A stretch of DNA of 64,000 nucleotides from Streptomyces marianii (GTDB lineage: Bacteria; Actinomycetota; Actinomycetes; Streptomycetales; Streptomycetaceae): the NCBI RefSeq assembly GCF_005795905.1, contig NZ_VAWE01000001.1, positions 3,444,501 to 3,508,500 on the forward strand. Reading direction: 5' to 3'. Shown piece by piece: positions 8,329 through 18,266 of the stretch (positions are counted from its first letter, which is position 1; each line of letters starts with the position of its first letter). A program made the translations under genes and the position numbers. Below the pieces are notes generated by a model, which did not search any database, was not told where the DNA came from, and worked only from the letters and a program-made list of their open reading frames with translations.

Positions 8329-9867
8329 TCAGAACAGGTCGACGGCGGCGAAGCGCAGCACCAGCTGCGGCCAACCGGACAGCAGGACCCCCGCGGCTGC
8401 GGTGAGCGCGATCGCCGCGGTGACCAGAGCGGGTGCGGTGCGGCGTGCCGGCACGGTCCCGGCCGCGCCCTCGGGCGCCTCCTCCGGCGCCCGGAAGAGC
8501 TGGGCGGTCCACTGCAGGTAGTAGTAGAGCGCGATCACCACGTTCACGCCCATGACGACGGCGAGCCAGCCGAGGCCCGCGTCGACCGCGGCCGAGAAGA
8601 CCGTGACCTTGGCGAAGAGCCCGATGACGCCCGGCGGCAGTCCGGCCAGGCAGAGCAGGAAGAAGGCCAGCACCAGGGCGGTCACGGGACGGGTCGCGTA
8701 CAGGCCGCGGTAGTCGGCGATCCGGTTCCGGGGTTTCGTGCGGGCGACCAGGGCGACCACGGCGAAAGCCCCGAGGTTCACGACCGCGTACATGAGGGCG
8801 TACGCGACGGTGGAGCCGATCCGGACGTCGCCGGACCAGGCGGCCGCGGCGATCGGGACCAGGAGGTAGCCCGCCTGCCCCACGGAGGACCAGGCGAGCA
8901 GCCGTACGGCGCTGTTCTCACGGGTGGGCGACTGGCGCACGGCCGCGACGTTGCCGGCGGTCATGGTGAGGGCCGCGAGCACGGCGACGGCGGGACCCCA
9001 CACGTCCGCATGGGCGGGGAAGGCGATGACCGTCACCAGGATCAGCCCGGAGAAGCCGACGGCCTTGCCGATGACGGAGAGGTACGCGGCGACGGGCAGC
9101 GGCGCGCCCACGTAGGTGTCGGGCACCCAGAAGTGGAACGGAACGGCCGCCGTCTTGAAGGCGAACCCGACGAGGGTGAGCGCCACACCCACCTGGGCCA
9201 GGGTGTCCAGCTGACCGGGCACGTCGTCCATGCGGGAGGCGATCCGGGTCAGGTGCAGGGTGCCCGTCACCGCGTACACGAAGCTGACGCCCAGCAGCAT
9301 CACGGCGGTGGCGGTGACCGAGGACAGGAAGAACTTGAGGGCCGCCTCGCTGGACATCCGGTTGCCGCGGCGCAGGCCGACCAGCGCGAACGCGGGCAGC
9401 GAGGCGACCTCGAGGGCGACGACGAGAGTGGCGAGGTCCCGCGCGGCGGGCAGCAGGGCCGCTCCGGCCGCGGAGGACAGCAACAGGAACCAGTACTCCC
9501 CCGCCGGCAGCCGCCGGCGGGTCTCGGTGACGGAGATCAGAGCGGTGACCAGCGCGCCGCCCAGCACCAGGAACTGGATGACGAGCGTGAACCGGTCCGC
9601 CGTGTAGCTGCACACGTCGGGGGCGGTGGTGAGGCAGAACGTGGCGCGGTCCGCTCCGCGCAGCGGCAGCAGCGAGACCACGGCGACTGCGAGGGAGGCG
9701 ATGGCCGCGTAGCCGAGGAACGCCTTCTTCCGCTCGGCGACGAAGAGGTCGGCGACCAGGATGAGCAGGGCGGCCACCGCGGCGATGGTGGGTGGGGCGA
9801 TCGCGAGCCAGTCGACGGACTGGACGACGGGCGCGACGAGCGCCTGCGGTGCGGCGGCCAGGGTCAT
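8329..9867 (-). CDS. nuoN2: NADH dehydrogenase-like subunit N, second cluster
   Basis: 512 residues and about 14 hydrophobic segments. It is an antiporter-like proton-pumping subunit of the complex I membrane arm. The conserved transmembrane glutamate lies in VALEVASLPAFAL, and a core lysine motif lies in FKTAAVPFHFWVPDTY. It is the last gene of the nuo2 operon, and its ATG overlaps the nuoM2 stop. It is clearly diverged from the nuoN of the complete operon at 37199-38848, so this is an old paralogue and not a recent duplicate. Confidence 0.93.
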   Translation of the reverse strand: MTLAAAPQALVAPVVQSVDWLAIAPPTIAAVAALLILVADLFVAERKKAFLGYAAIASLAVAVVSLLPLRGADRATFCLTTAPDVCSYTADRFTLVIQFLVLGGALVTALISVTETRRRLPAGEYWFLLLSSAAGAALLPAARDLATLVVALEVASLPAFALVGLRRGNRMSSEAALKFFLSSVTATAVMLLGVSFVYAVTGTLHLTRIASRMDDVPGQLDTLAQVGVALTLVGFAFKTAAVPFHFWVPDTYVGAPLPVAAYLSVIGKAVGFSGLILVTVIAFPAHADVWGPAVAVLAALTMTAGNVAAVRQSPTRENSAVRLLAWSSVGQAGYLLVPIAAAAWSGDVRIGSTVAYALMYAVVNLGAFAVVALVARTKPRNRIADYRGLYATRPVTALVLAFFLLCLAGLPPGVIGLFAKVTVFSAAVDAGLGWLAVVMGVNVVIALYYYLQWTAQLFRAPEEAPEGAAGTVPARRTAPALVTAAIALTAAAGVLLSGWPQLVLRFAAVDLF

Positions 9868-11441
9868 GCCTTTCCTCCAGCGAGGAGCTTCTGCACGGCC
9901 GGGTCGGTGAGGCCGAGGAGGACCGCAGGCCAGAGCCCGGCGAGGACGGTGAGGGCGGCGAGCGGCGTCCAGGCGGCGGCCTCGTAGCCCTCTACGTCGG
10001 CGAGCCGCGCCTCTCCGGCGGGCCGGGGGCCGCCCATGCAGACACGGCGGACCACGACGAGCAGGTACGCGGCGGTGAGCAGGGTGCCGAGGCCGCCGAC
10101 GGCCATGAAGGTCAGGAACGCGGGACGGCTGAGGCCGTCGGCTGGATCGAAGGCGCCGAAGAGGGCGAGCATCTCGCCCCAGAACCCGGCGAGACCGGGC
10201 AGACCCAGCGAGGCCACCGCCGCGAAGGCGAGCAGTCCGCCCAGGCGGGGCGCGCGGCCGTACAGCGCGGCCCCGGTGGCGCCGGCGAGCGTGTCGAGGT
10301 CGGCGGTCCCGTACCGGTCCTTCACCGCGCCGGCCAGGAAGAAGAGCAGACCGGTGATGAGGCCGTGGGCGATGTTGGCGAAGAGCGCGCCGTTGACGCC
10401 GGTCGGGGTCATGGTCGCGATGCCCAGGAGCACGAAGCCCATGTGGCCGACGGAGGAGTACGCGATCAGGCGCTTCAGGTCGCCCTTGGAGCCCGGCCTG
10501 GCGAGCGCGAGGCAGGCGAGGGATCCGTAGATGACGCCGACGACGGCGAAGGCGGCGAGGTACGGGGCGAAGACCTGCATGCCGTCGGGTGCGATCGGCA
10601 GGACGATCCGGACGAAGCCGTACGTGCCCATCTTCAGCAGGACGCCGGCGAGCAGGACCGAACCGACCGTCGGAGCGGCGGTGTGGGCGTCGGGGAGCCA
10701 GCTGTGCAGCGGCCACATCGGGGTCTTCACCGCGAGGCCGACCCCGATCGCGAGAACGGCGACGACCTGCACGGACAGGCTGAGGCCGCGGCCGTTGTCA
10801 GTGGCGAGTGCCAGCATGTCGAACGTGCCCGCCTGCAGCCCCACGAGGAGCAGGCCGAGCAGCATGACGACCGAACCGAGCAGGGTGAAGAGGATGAACT
10901 TCCAGGCCGCGGGGCGGCGGCCGGCGCCGCCCCAGCGGGCGATGAGGAAGTACATCGGGATCAGGACCGTCTCGAAGGCGAGGAAGAACAGCAGCAGGTC
11001 GAGAACGGCGAAGGTGGCGAGGGTGCCGGACTCGAGCACGAGGAGCAGCGCGACGAAGGCCTTGGGGGACGGGCCCTCGGGCATCTTGGAGTAGCTGTAC
11101 AGCGCGCAGAGGAAGGTCAGCAGCGCGGTCAGGACGAGGAGGGGGAGGGAAATGCCGTCGGTGCCGAGGTGGATCCGCACGTCCAGTGCCGGGATCCAGC
11201 TGATGTCCGTCGTGGCCTGCATCTTCGACGGCTGGTCGTGGTCGAAGCCCAGCGCGAGGAGGATCGCGGCCGCGAGGATCGCGCCGGTGACGGTCACACC
11301 GTGCCGCAGCACGGCCTGGTCCGGTGACTTCCCCTTCAGCCCGGGAGGGGCCGGCAGGAGGGCCGCGGCGGCACCGATGAGCGGGCCGACGACGATGAAC
11401 GCGAGAAGGAACTGCATCACGGATTCGCTGATATCGATCAC
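9864..11441 (-). CDS. nuoM2: NADH dehydrogenase-like subunit M, second cluster
   Basis: 525 residues, an antiporter-like membrane subunit. The essential TM5 glutamate is in FETVLIPMYFLI. The discontinuous-helix region KTPMWPLHSWLPDAHTAAPT and the lysine-containing LKRLIAYSSVGHMGF are conserved, so proton translocation is plausible. The start is GTG 11441 (GGGAG about 14 nt upstream); the internal ATG at 11417 has no ribosome site. It follows nuoL2 by 3 nt. Confidence 0.94.
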   Translation of the reverse strand: MIDISESVMQFLLAFIVVGPLIGAAAALLPAPPGLKGKSPDQAVLRHGVTVTGAILAAAILLALGFDHDQPSKMQATTDISWIPALDVRIHLGTDGISLPLLVLTALLTFLCALYSYSKMPEGPSPKAFVALLLVLESGTLATFAVLDLLLFFLAFETVLIPMYFLIARWGGAGRRPAAWKFILFTLLGSVVMLLGLLLVGLQAGTFDMLALATDNGRGLSLSVQVVAVLAIGVGLAVKTPMWPLHSWLPDAHTAAPTVGSVLLAGVLLKMGTYGFVRIVLPIAPDGMQVFAPYLAAFAVVGVIYGSLACLALARPGSKGDLKRLIAYSSVGHMGFVLLGIATMTPTGVNGALFANIAHGLITGLLFFLAGAVKDRYGTADLDTLAGATGAALYGRAPRLGGLLAFAAVASLGLPGLAGFWGEMLALFGAFDPADGLSRPAFLTFMAVGGLGTLLTAAYLLVVVRRVCMGGPRPAGEARLADVEGYEAAAWTPLAALTVLAGLWPAVLLGLTDPAVQKLLAGGKA

Positions 11442-11444
11442 GGC

Positions 11445-13436
11445 TCACGCTCCCGCGGCGACGAGTACGACGGCGATCGCCAGGACGACGGAGCCGGCCA
11501 GCAGTGCGCTGAGGTAGGTCTGCACGTTTCCGGTCTGGGCGCGGCGGACGAGCCACCCGAGCCAGTTGGTGCCGGTGCCCGCACCGCGCACATAGGTGTC
11601 GACGACCTCCCGGTCGAGGAACCTCACCAGTTCGGCGCCGGCCGTGACCGGGCGGACGAACAGGGCACGGTAGACGGCGTCGAGGTGGAAGCCGGCGGCC
11701 GCGGGCCGGTGCAGCGGACCGAGCAGCAGCCGGCCGGGGTCGGCCGGATCGGGCGCGGCCGCGATGTCCCCGTAGGCGGGTTCGTGGCTGGTGATCGCCT
11801 CCGCCTCGGACACGGCCGGTTCGGCCTCGGGGTGGACGGCAACGGCACCCATCGGGGCACGTGCGGCCAGGGCCGTCGTGTGCCGCCAGGTGGCGTAGGT
11901 GACGAGCCCGCCGACGAGGGCGACACCCGTGCCCAGCACGGCGGTCGTGAAGGTCGGCTGCAGCGGCCGGCCGTCGAACCAGTCGTCGATGAAGCCCGCG
12001 GTCAGGCCGAAGGCGAGCGACGGCGCGGCCAGCACCCAGAGGACTGCGGTCATGGCCAGGGGCTGCCGGCCGTGCTCGGGGGCCTCGGCGCCCCGGCCGC
12101 GGAACGCGAGCAACCACAGCCGGGTGGCGTACGCGGCGGTGAGGAGGGCGGTGAGCAGCCCCGAGACCAGAACGGCCCAGCCCGCCGCGGCGGGGGCGAC
12201 GGCGGAGTCGCCGAGCGCGCTGTGCTCGGCGGCCACGAGGACGGCTTCCTTGGAGAAGAAGCCGGCGAAGGGGGGAACAGCGACGAGCGCGAGCAGGGCG
12301 ATCGTCATCGTCCAGTACGCGTCGGGGATCCGCTTGGTCAGCCCGCTCATCCGGGACATGGCGGCCAGCGAGTTGGTGCCGGCGGCATGGATGATCACAC
12401 CGGCCGCGAGGAAGAGCAGTGCCTTGAACGCACCGTGCGACAGGAGGTGGAAGACGGCGGCGCCCCGGTCCCCGACCGCCAGGGCACCCGACATGTAGCC
12501 GAGCTGGCCGATCGTCGAGTAGGCGAGCACCCGTTTGATGTCGTCCTGGGCGAGGGCGGCAAGGGCGGAGCCGACCATGGTGATCGCGGCCATCACGGCG
12601 AGGACGATCAGCGCCGCGGCTGAGGCGGCGAAGACGGGGAGGAGCCGGGCGACGAAGTACACGCCGGCGGCGACCATCGTCGCTGCGTGGATCAGCGCGG
12701 AGACCGGGGTCGGGCCGGCCATGGCGTCGGGGAGCCAGGTGTGCAGCGGGAACTGGGCGGACTTGCCCGCGACACCCGCGAGCAGCAGCAGCGCCACCAG
12801 GGTCGGATGGTCGATCGCACCCGCCGCGACGGCTCCGAGGACGCCGGTGATGCGGAACGTTCCGGCATCCACCGCGAGCGCGAACAGACCGAACAGGAAG
12901 GGGACGTCGCCGAGCTTGGTGACCAGGAACGCCTTCAGGGAGGCGGCCCGTGCCTCGGGCGTCTCCCAGTAGTGGCCGACCAGGAAGTACGAGCAGATGC
13001 CCATGATCTCCCAGCCGACCAGCAGCACCATCAGATCGCCCGAGTAGACGACGAGCAGCATCGCGGAGGTGAACAGCGAGACCAGGGCCGCGTAGGACGG
13101 GTAGCGCGGGTCGTCGCGCAGATAGGCGGTCGAGTAGATCTGTACGCAGGAGGCGACGACACCGACGAGCACGGCGACCAGGACGGCGAAGCCGTCGAGG
13201 TAGAGGGCGAGGTCGACGGGGACCGAGCCGGTGGGGGTGAGCTGGGTGGACGCGCTGATCGGCCGGCCGCCGCCCTGACGCACGGCGACGAGCGCGGCGA
13301 GCACCGTGGCGGCGAGCGTCGGCAGTACGGCCAGGGGCCGGACGAATCCGGGCGCCGAACGACCGAGGAGCAGCCCGGCGGCGGCGCCGAGAAAGGGAAG
13401 GAGGGGGACGAGAACGGCGAGGGTCGTCGTTGTCAC
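11445..13436 (-). CDS. nuoL2: NADH dehydrogenase-like subunit L, second cluster
   Basis: 663 residues, the largest antiporter-like subunit. The C-terminal extension corresponds to the long lateral helix that ties the membrane arm together, ending in a final hydrophobic segment. Key motifs are the TM5 glutamate in [19 protein letters not shown], then [20 protein letters not shown] and [17 protein letters not shown]. The GTG at 13436 overlaps the nuoK2 stop (GTGA). Upstream in-frame sequence is antisense shadow and not part of the protein. Confidence 0.94.
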   Translation of the reverse strand: MTTTTLAVLVPLLPFLGAAAGLLLGRSAPGFVRPLAVLPTLAATVLAALVAVRQGGGRPISASTQLTPTGSVPVDLALYLDGFAVLVAVLVGVVASCVQIYSTAYLRDDPRYPSYAALVSLFTSAMLLVVYSGDLMVLLVGWEIMGICSYFLVGHYWETPEARAASLKAFLVTKLGDVPFLFGLFALAVDAGTFRITGVLGAVAAGAIDHPTLVALLLLAGVAGKSAQFPLHTWLPDAMAGPTPVSALIHAATMVAAGVYFVARLLPVFAASAAALIVLAVMAAITMVGSALAALAQDDIKRVLAYSTIGQLGYMSGALAVGDRGAAVFHLLSHGAFKALLFLAAGVIIHAAGTNSLAAMSRMSGLTKRIPDAYWTMTIALLALVAVPPFAGFFSKEAVLVAAEHSALGDSAVAPAAAGWAVLVSGLLTALLTAAYATRLWLLAFRGRGAEAPEHGRQPLAMTAVLWVLAAPSLAFGLTAGFIDDWFDGRPLQPTFTTAVLGTGVALVGGLVTYATWRHTTALAARAPMGAVAVHPEAEPAVSEAEAITSHEPAYGDIAAAPDPADPGRLLLGPLHRPAAAGFHLDAVYRALFVRPVTAGAELVRFLDREVVDTYVRGAGTGTNWLGWLVRRAQTGNVQTYLSALLAGSVVLAIAVVLVAAGA

Positions 13437-13792
13437 GCGGTGGCCTCGGCCTTCTCCGCCGGGGCGGCGGTGTTGGCCGGTTCGTGGCCTTCGGCGGTGT
13501 CGCGGAGCCTGTCGATGTCCGAGGTACCGCGGTTGCGGTACACCATCAGGACGATCGCCAGACCGATGCCGATCTCCGCGGCTGCGATGGCGATGGTGAA
13601 CAGGGTCAGGGCCTGGCCGCTGTGCAGGGCGTCGCGCAGCCAGACGTCGAAGGCGACGAGGTTGAGGTTGACGGCGTTGAGCATGAGCTCGACCGACATC
13701 AGGACCAGGATCGCGTTGCGGCGTGCCAGCACCCCGTACAGCCCCGTGCAGAACAGGAGGACGGAGAGCACCGCTGGATAGGCGAGATGCAT
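13433..13792 (-). CDS. nuoK2: NADH dehydrogenase-like subunit K, second cluster
   Basis: 119 residues and three hydrophobic helices. Both buried glutamates used for proton transfer are present, in [17 protein letters not shown] and [16 protein letters not shown] hydrophilic tail of about 25 residues ([20 protein letters not shown]) exceeds the usual NuoK length of about 100. The ATG overlaps the nuoJ2 stop by one base (TGATG). Confidence 0.93.
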   Translation of the reverse strand: MHLAYPAVLSVLLFCTGLYGVLARRNAILVLMSVELMLNAVNLNLVAFDVWLRDALHSGQALTLFTIAIAAAEIGIGLAIVLMVYRNRGTSDIDRLRDTAEGHEPANTAAPAEKAEATA

Positions 13793-14361
13793 CAGCTCTT
13801 CCCCTCCCGGTCCTGGGAGTTCTTGCGGGACAGGACGATCGCTCCGACAAGGGCGGCCAGGAGCAGCACGGACAGTGCCTCGAACGGCAGCACCCAGTGC
13901 CGGAAGAGGATCTCGCCGGAGACCCGGGTGGAACCCTGGGACGGCCCGTCGAGGTCGATCCACGTCGCGCGGAAGGCGTCGACGACCACCCAGACCAGAG
14001 CGGCCGCGGAGGCCACTGCCACGACGAGCGCGGCGGGGCGGTTGCCGGAGTCGGCGTCGGCGGAGCGGCCGATGGGGGCCTTGGTGAGCATCAGTCCGAA
14101 GAGGAGGAGGACGACCACGGAGCCGACGTAGATCAGCACCTGCACCCAGGCGATGAACTCGGCGGTCAGCAGGAGGTACTCGACGGCGAGCCCGCCCAGC
14201 GCGACGACCAGCCACAGGGCGGCGTGCACCAGTTGCCGGGTCGTGACGGTGAGGACGGCGGCGGCCAGGGTGGCGATACCGACGAGCAGGAAGGCGATCT
14301 CGACGCCCGTCGGGGACAGGAAGCCGTTTCCCGTCTGGGCGACGGCGTGCGCAAGGGTCAT
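13792..14361 (-). CDS. nuoJ2: NADH dehydrogenase-like subunit J, second cluster
   Basis: 189 residues with five hydrophobic segments, the NuoJ fold. The helix motif with the pi-bulge region, [20 protein letters not shown], is conserved. ATG 14361 overlaps the nuoI2 stop. It lacks the long charged tail seen in the main-operon NuoJ (299 aa). Confidence 0.92.
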   Translation of the reverse strand: MTLAHAVAQTGNGFLSPTGVEIAFLLVGIATLAAAVLTVTTRQLVHAALWLVVALGGLAVEYLLLTAEFIAWVQVLIYVGSVVVLLLFGLMLTKAPIGRSADADSGNRPAALVVAVASAAALVWVVVDAFRATWIDLDGPSQGSTRVSGEILFRHWVLPFEALSVLLLAALVGAIVLSRKNSQDREGKS

Positions 14362-14999
14362 GCCTGCCCTCCCTCGACCGGCGGAGCGGCCGGGCCGGTG
14401 GCGTCCGGCGCACCGGCTGCCTGCTCGGCCTCGGACCTGTCGGCTTCGGCCCGCGCGGCGGCGAGCTTCTCCGCGGCCTTGCGGGCCGCGGCGAGTTCCT
14501 TGGGCTCCTCGGCTGCGGGGTCGAGCGCCGGCGGCGCCGGAACCGTCCACATCCACTCGCGGAGCTTGTCCCGTTCATGGGTCAGATCACGGATGTCGGT
14601 CTCGGCGTACTCGAACTCCGGCGACCAGAACAGCGCGTCGAAGGGACAGACCTCGATGCAGATACCGCAGTACATGCAGAGGGAGAAGTCGATGGCGAAC
14701 CGGTCGAGGACGTTGCGGGAGCGCTCACGGCCCCCCGGGGTGACCGCCGGGACCGTCTCCTTGTGGGAGTCGATGTAGATGCACCAGTCGGGGCATTCAC
14801 GGGCGCAGAGCATGCAGACCGTGCAGTTCTCCTCGAACAGACCGATCACACCGCGCGAGCGGGGCGGGAGTTCGGGCTGCACGTCGGGGTACTGCGCGGT
14901 GTGCGCGCGCTTCGTCATCGTCCGCAGGGTGACGGCGAGCCCCTTGGCCAGGCCCGATCCGGGGATACGGGACCGGGAGGGCGGATGGGAGCCGGTCAT
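14358..14999 (-). CDS. nuoI2: NADH dehydrogenase-like subunit I, 2x[4Fe-4S] protein, second cluster
   Basis: 213 residues. Two ferredoxin motifs, [12 protein letters not shown] and [12 protein letters not shown], supply the ligands for clusters N6a and N6b, so the electron wire of the peripheral arm is intact. The C-terminal 60 residues are an Ala/Glu/Lys-rich tail. In a complex without NuoE, F and G the electrons would have to come from another donor such as ferredoxin. ATG 14999 overlaps the nuoH2 stop. Confidence 0.94.
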   Translation of the reverse strand: MTGSHPPSRSRIPGSGLAKGLAVTLRTMTKRAHTAQYPDVQPELPPRSRGVIGLFEENCTVCMLCARECPDWCIYIDSHKETVPAVTPGGRERSRNVLDRFAIDFSLCMYCGICIEVCPFDALFWSPEFEYAETDIRDLTHERDKLREWMWTVPAPPALDPAAEEPKELAAARKAAEKLAAARAEADRSEAEQAAGAPDATGPAAPPVEGGQA

Positions 15000-15967
15000 G
15001 ACTGCATCACCACCTTGACGACGCCGGTGAGGGCGATCTGGGCGAGGGCGAGCGGAACGAGTGTCGTCCAGGCGAGCCGCTGGAGCTGGTCCTCCCGCAG
15101 CCGGGGGTAGGTCACGCGGAGCCAGATCACGATGAAGGCGAGCACCGCGGTCTTCAGCAGGGTCCACAGCCAGCCGAGACCGTCTGCGCCCAACGGGCCG
15201 TGCCAGCCGCCGAGGAAGAGGATGGTGGTCAGACCGCAGAGGACGACGATGCCCGCGTACTCGGCGAGCAGGAACAGGGCGAACCGCAGTCCCGTGTACT
15301 CCGTGTAAGCGCCGAAGATGATCTCGGAGTCGGCGACCGGCATGTCGAACGGCGGACGCTGAAGCTCGGCGAGACCGGCGACGAAGAAGACCAGGGCGCC
15401 GACGATCTGCCAGGGCAGCCACCACCACTCGAAGGCGTTCAGGATGCCGGGAAGGGAGACGGTGCCGGCGGCCATCGCGACGGACGCGGCGGCGAGCAGC
15501 ATCGGCAGTTCGTAGGCGAGGAGCTGCGCGGCGGTGCGCAGTGCGCCCAGGAGCGAGAACTTGTTGGCCGAGGCCCAGCCCGCCATGAGCGAGCCGAGCA
15601 CACCGACACCCATGACGGCGAGCACGAAGAAGATGCCCGCGTCGACGATGATCCCGACAGCTCCCTCGCTCGGGCCGATCGGGATCGCGACCAGCACGAG
15701 CAGGTACGGGAGGAGCGCGACGGCGGGCGCGAGCTGGAAGACGCGACGGTCCGCCTCGGCCGGGACCACGTCCTCCTTCTGTGCGAACTTCACGCCGTCC
15801 GCGACGAGCTGCGCCCAGCCGTGGAAACCACCGGCGTACATGGGGCCGAGCCGGCCCTGCATATGGGCCATCACCTTGTGCTCGGTCTGCCCGATGACGA
15901 GGGGCAGCACCAGGAACACGGCGAAGACGGCCAGGAGCCGCAGGGCGACGTCGAGTGCGTCGTTCAC
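14996..15967 (-). CDS. nuoH2: NADH dehydrogenase-like subunit H, second cluster
   Basis: 323 residues and eight hydrophobic segments; the subunit that joins the quinone cavity to the membrane arm. The family motif RPPFDMP is present. However, the acidic loop that follows, normally PExE..EL, reads [10 protein letters not shown] here: the first Glu is Val and the second is Asp. The main-operon NuoH keeps PESEGDL. The GTG at 15967 overlaps the nuoC2 stop. The altered loop may change quinone coupling. Confidence 0.93.
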   Translation of the reverse strand: MNDALDVALRLLAVFAVFLVLPLVIGQTEHKVMAHMQGRLGPMYAGGFHGWAQLVADGVKFAQKEDVVPAEADRRVFQLAPAVALLPYLLVLVAIPIGPSEGAVGIIVDAGIFFVLAVMGVGVLGSLMAGWASANKFSLLGALRTAAQLLAYELPMLLAAASVAMAAGTVSLPGILNAFEWWWLPWQIVGALVFFVAGLAELQRPPFDMPVADSEIIFGAYTEYTGLRFALFLLAEYAGIVVLCGLTTILFLGGWHGPLGADGLGWLWTLLKTAVLAFIVIWLRVTYPRLREDQLQRLAWTTLVPLALAQIALTGVVKVVMQS

Positions 15968-17586
15968 GCGCGGTCGCCTCCCGTGGCGTCGTCCGTCCGC
16001 GGCCCGGGTCCTTCCTCGGGCCCGCCGTCCGGCCGGGGGGCCGGTGTCGTGGGTGGGGTGGTGGCACCGGCTCCGGGCGTGCCGGCTGCAGGCTCCGGGG
16101 CGGGTTCGGAGGTGGTGGCACCGGCTCCGGGCTCCGGGTCGGGCTCGGCCCGGGGCTCGGGCTCCGGTCCGGCACCGGCACCGGCACCGGCCTGATCAGA
16201 CGTGGGCTCGGGCCGGGTCTCGGACTCGGCCCGCGTCTCGGGCCGCGTCTCGGACTCGGGCCGCGTCTCGGACTCGGGCCGGGTCTCGGACTCGGGCCGG
16301 GTCTCGGTGGCACCTGCGCCGTCGGCATCCGGGCCAGGACCGGACTCGGGAGCGGCCCCGGGAGCGGCCTCGGAACCGGACTCGGCCGTCTCCGCCTCGG
16401 GACCGGACTCGGTCCCGGTGGCGGCCTCGGCGGCCGACACGGTTCCGGAGCGGGGCCCGGCCGTGGCGTCCTCGGAGGGCCCTGCCTCGACGGCAGGCGC
16501 CGTCGGGGCCTGTCCTCCGCCCGGTCCGGGCCGGGACTCCGGGGCCGCCCTCGTCGGCTCCGGCTCGTCGAACGCCGGGCGGGCGTGGTGCCAGGGCGCG
16601 TCGGTGCTGCGCCCACGGGGGGCCTCGGCGGACCGGGGTGAGGCATCCCCGGACCGGCTCGCCGAGCCGTCCGCGGCGCTGCGCGAACGGCGGGGCGCGG
16701 CTGCCGCACCGTCCGCCTCCGGCCGCTGGCTCGCCGAGCCCTCGGACGCCGACCGCGAGCGGCGCGCGGGGGCCTGACCGGCCGAACCCTCCGCAGCCGT
16801 ACGCGAACGCCGCTCCGGAGCCCCGGTCGCCCCGGAGCCCTCCCCAGAAACCGGTGTCTGAGGCTCAACCCCGGCGCCGGCCGCCGGCGCACCCTCCGCC
16901 GGAGCCGTCGCCTGACTGGCCGAACCCTCCGACACGCTGCGGGTGCGGCGCGGCGGGCGTTCGCCGGCCGCGCGCGGGGCGCGGGCCGGTCGGGCGGGTG
17001 CAGGGGGGAGCTGGCCCTTGAGGGGGCCCCACTCGTTCGGGTCGGGGACGCCGGGAGGCAGCATCTGGCGCCGCTTCGGCCCGCCGTGTTCGGACTCGCC
17101 CGGCTCCTTCGCACCCGGCCACGCCTTGGCGACCCGCGCCGCGAGCACGAAGTCCTTGCGCAGCGGGTGTCCTTCGAACGTGTCGGGCAGGAGCAGCGGC
17201 ACCAGGTGCGGATGGCCGGTGAAGTCCACGCCGAACATCTCGTGCGTCTCGCGCTCATGCCAGCCGGCGCCCGCGAAGACCTCCACGGCGGTGGGGAGCA
17301 CGGGCGCGTCGTGCGGAACGGTCGTACGCAGCATGAGCCTGCGCACGGACGTCCCCTTCTCGCCCTGCTCCAGCGCGACGACGTGCGCGCAGACACGGAA
17401 GCCGGTGCCCGGCTCGTCCACGGCGCTGAGCCAGTCGAAGTAGCTACAGCCGAGTTCGTCGCGGGCGACTCGCAGCGCGTCGAGCCAGGAGGCCGCCGGA
17501 ACGTCCACGGTCAGCAGGTCGTACGCCGCCTCGGCGGTGGCCTCGGCGCCGAAGCGTGCGGCGATGTCCGTCTCGAACGTGCTCAC
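15964..17586 (-). CDS. nuoC2: NADH dehydrogenase-like subunit C with giant low-complexity tail
   Basis: 540 residues, against about 180-250 for NuoC. Residues 1 to about 150 are the 30-kDa subunit domain, ending with the signature [19 protein letters not shown] and PLRKDF. From about residue 155 to the end the protein is disordered-looking Ala/Pro/Glu/Ser/Arg sequence. It has four copies of a motif like [13 protein letters not shown] near residues 210-310 and a SETRPE run near residues 425-460. It is not a NuoCD fusion, since no NuoD sequence is present. The GTG overlaps the nuoB2 stop. Confidence 0.92.
   Translation of the reverse strand: MSTFETDIAARFGAEATAEAAYDLLTVDVPAASWLDALRVARDELGCSYFDWLSAVDEPGTGFRVCAHVVALEQGEKGTSVRRLMLRTTVPHDAPVLPTAVEVFAGAGWHERETHEMFGVDFTGHPHLVPLLLPDTFEGHPLRKDFVLAARVAKAWPGAKEPGESEHGGPKRRQMLPPGVPDPNEWGPLKGQLPPAPARPARAPRAAGERPPRRTRSVSEGSASQATAPAEGAPAAGAGVEPQTPVSGEGSGATGAPERRSRTAAEGSAGQAPARRSRSASEGSASQRPEADGAAAAPRRSRSAADGSASRSGDASPRSAEAPRGRSTDAPWHHARPAFDEPEPTRAAPESRPGPGGGQAPTAPAVEAGPSEDATAGPRSGTVSAAEAATGTESGPEAETAESGSEAAPGAAPESGPGPDADGAGATETRPESETRPESETRPESETRPETRAESETRPEPTSDQAGAGAGAGPEPEPRAEPDPEPGAGATTSEPAPEPAAGTPGAGATTPPTTPAPRPDGGPEEGPGPRTDDATGGDRA
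16204..16309 (-). repeat. Short tandem repeat encoding SETRPE units in nuoC2
   Basis: Imperfect tandem repeats with an 18-nt period (plus-strand reading CTCGGACTCGGGCCGCGT and variants). They encode consecutive S-E-T-R-P-E units, with one unit changed to ETRAE. The period is a multiple of three, so copy number can change without breaking the frame. Confidence 0.85.
16657..16953 (-). repeat. Four dispersed RRxRSxSEGSAS-coding repeats in nuoC2
   Basis: Four related blocks of about 38 nt, at about 16657-16694, 16728-16764, 16777-16814 and 16916-16953. They encode [39 protein letters not shown] and [13 protein letters not shown]. The basic-Ser-acidic pattern resembles repeated kinase or binding-partner sites. 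Confidence 0.8.
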
Positions 17587-18266
17587 GAGGCGGCTCCCCG
17601 GTCGGACCCCCGCCCGGGCGGTGCCTCACCCGACGGTGCTCCGCCGGAGGGGGAGTCCGCGGCGCTCGAGGGCGGTGCGGGCGGGGCCACGAGGCCGCTC
17701 CGGAGTTCGCCCACCGAGGCCCGTGCGGGAGCGGCGGCGTACCGCTCGCCCAGAGACTCGCGTGCGATCTTCTCCTGCAGCTTGAGGATGCCCTGGAGCA
17801 GCGCTTCGGGCCGGGGCGGGCAGCCGGGGACGTACACGTCGACGGGGATGATCTGGTCGACGCCCTTGGTCACGGAGTACGAGTCCCAGTACGGGCCGCC
17901 GCAGTTCGAGCAGGCGCCGAAGGAGATGACGTACTTGGGCTCGGGCATCTGTTCGTACAGCCGCTTCACCGCGGGCGCCATCTTGTCGGTGACCGTGCCC
18001 GACACGACCATCAGGTCGGCCTGGCGGGGGCCGGGCGCGAACGGGATCACTCCGAGGCGGATGAAGTCGTGCCGGGCCATCGAAGCGGCGATGAACTCGA
18101 TCGCACAGCAGGCGAGGCCGAAGTTGAAGACCCACAGGCTGTAGCGGCGGCCCCAGTTCAGGATCACCTTCATCGGCTCGGGTGCGAGCCGGGAGAGGGC
18201 TCCCAGCCTCCTGGGCTCCTGCAGCGTCACCGGCTCGGCGCCCGGGGTCTGCGGGGTCACGTCCAT
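17583..18266 (-). CDS. nuoB2: NADH dehydrogenase-like subunit B, second cluster
   Basis: 227 residues. It carries the terminal [4Fe-4S] cluster N2. The ligands are all present: the CC pair in [15 protein letters not shown], Cys in GACSNCGG and Cys in [12 protein letters not shown]. The last 60 residues are Pro/Ser/Gly-rich and absent from the main-operon NuoB. The ATG at 18266 overlaps the nuoA2 end by 10 nt. N2 normally passes electrons to quinone at the NuoB/NuoD interface, yet no nuoD is present in this cluster. Confidence 0.94.
   Translation of the reverse strand: MDVTPQTPGAEPVTLQEPRRLGALSRLAPEPMKVILNWGRRYSLWVFNFGLACCAIEFIAASMARHDFIRLGVIPFAPGPRQADLMVVSGTVTDKMAPAVKRLYEQMPEPKYVISFGACSNCGGPYWDSYSVTKGVDQIIPVDVYVPGCPPRPEALLQGILKLQEKIARESLGERYAAAPARASVGELRSGLVAPPAPPSSAADSPSGGAPSGEAPPGRGSDRGAAS

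Noticed and set aside
7273..9987. A 904-codon open frame antisense to htpX, mscL and nuoN2, and similar very long frames opposite nuo genes
   Set aside because: Composition is Gly/Arg/Glu/Asp-rich shadow sequence typical of frames opposite high-GC genes. The opposite strand carries recognisable conserved proteins with ribosome sites and overlapping starts.
16204..16953. CRISPR-like repeats
   Set aside because: The repeats are inside one coding frame, their spacing is irregular or zero, and they encode peptide repeats. No cas genes are present.
15964..17586. NuoC2 as a NuoCD fusion that would supply the missing NuoD
   Set aside because: The C-terminal 385 residues are low complexity and contain none of the NuoD motifs (for example GPQHPSTHG).
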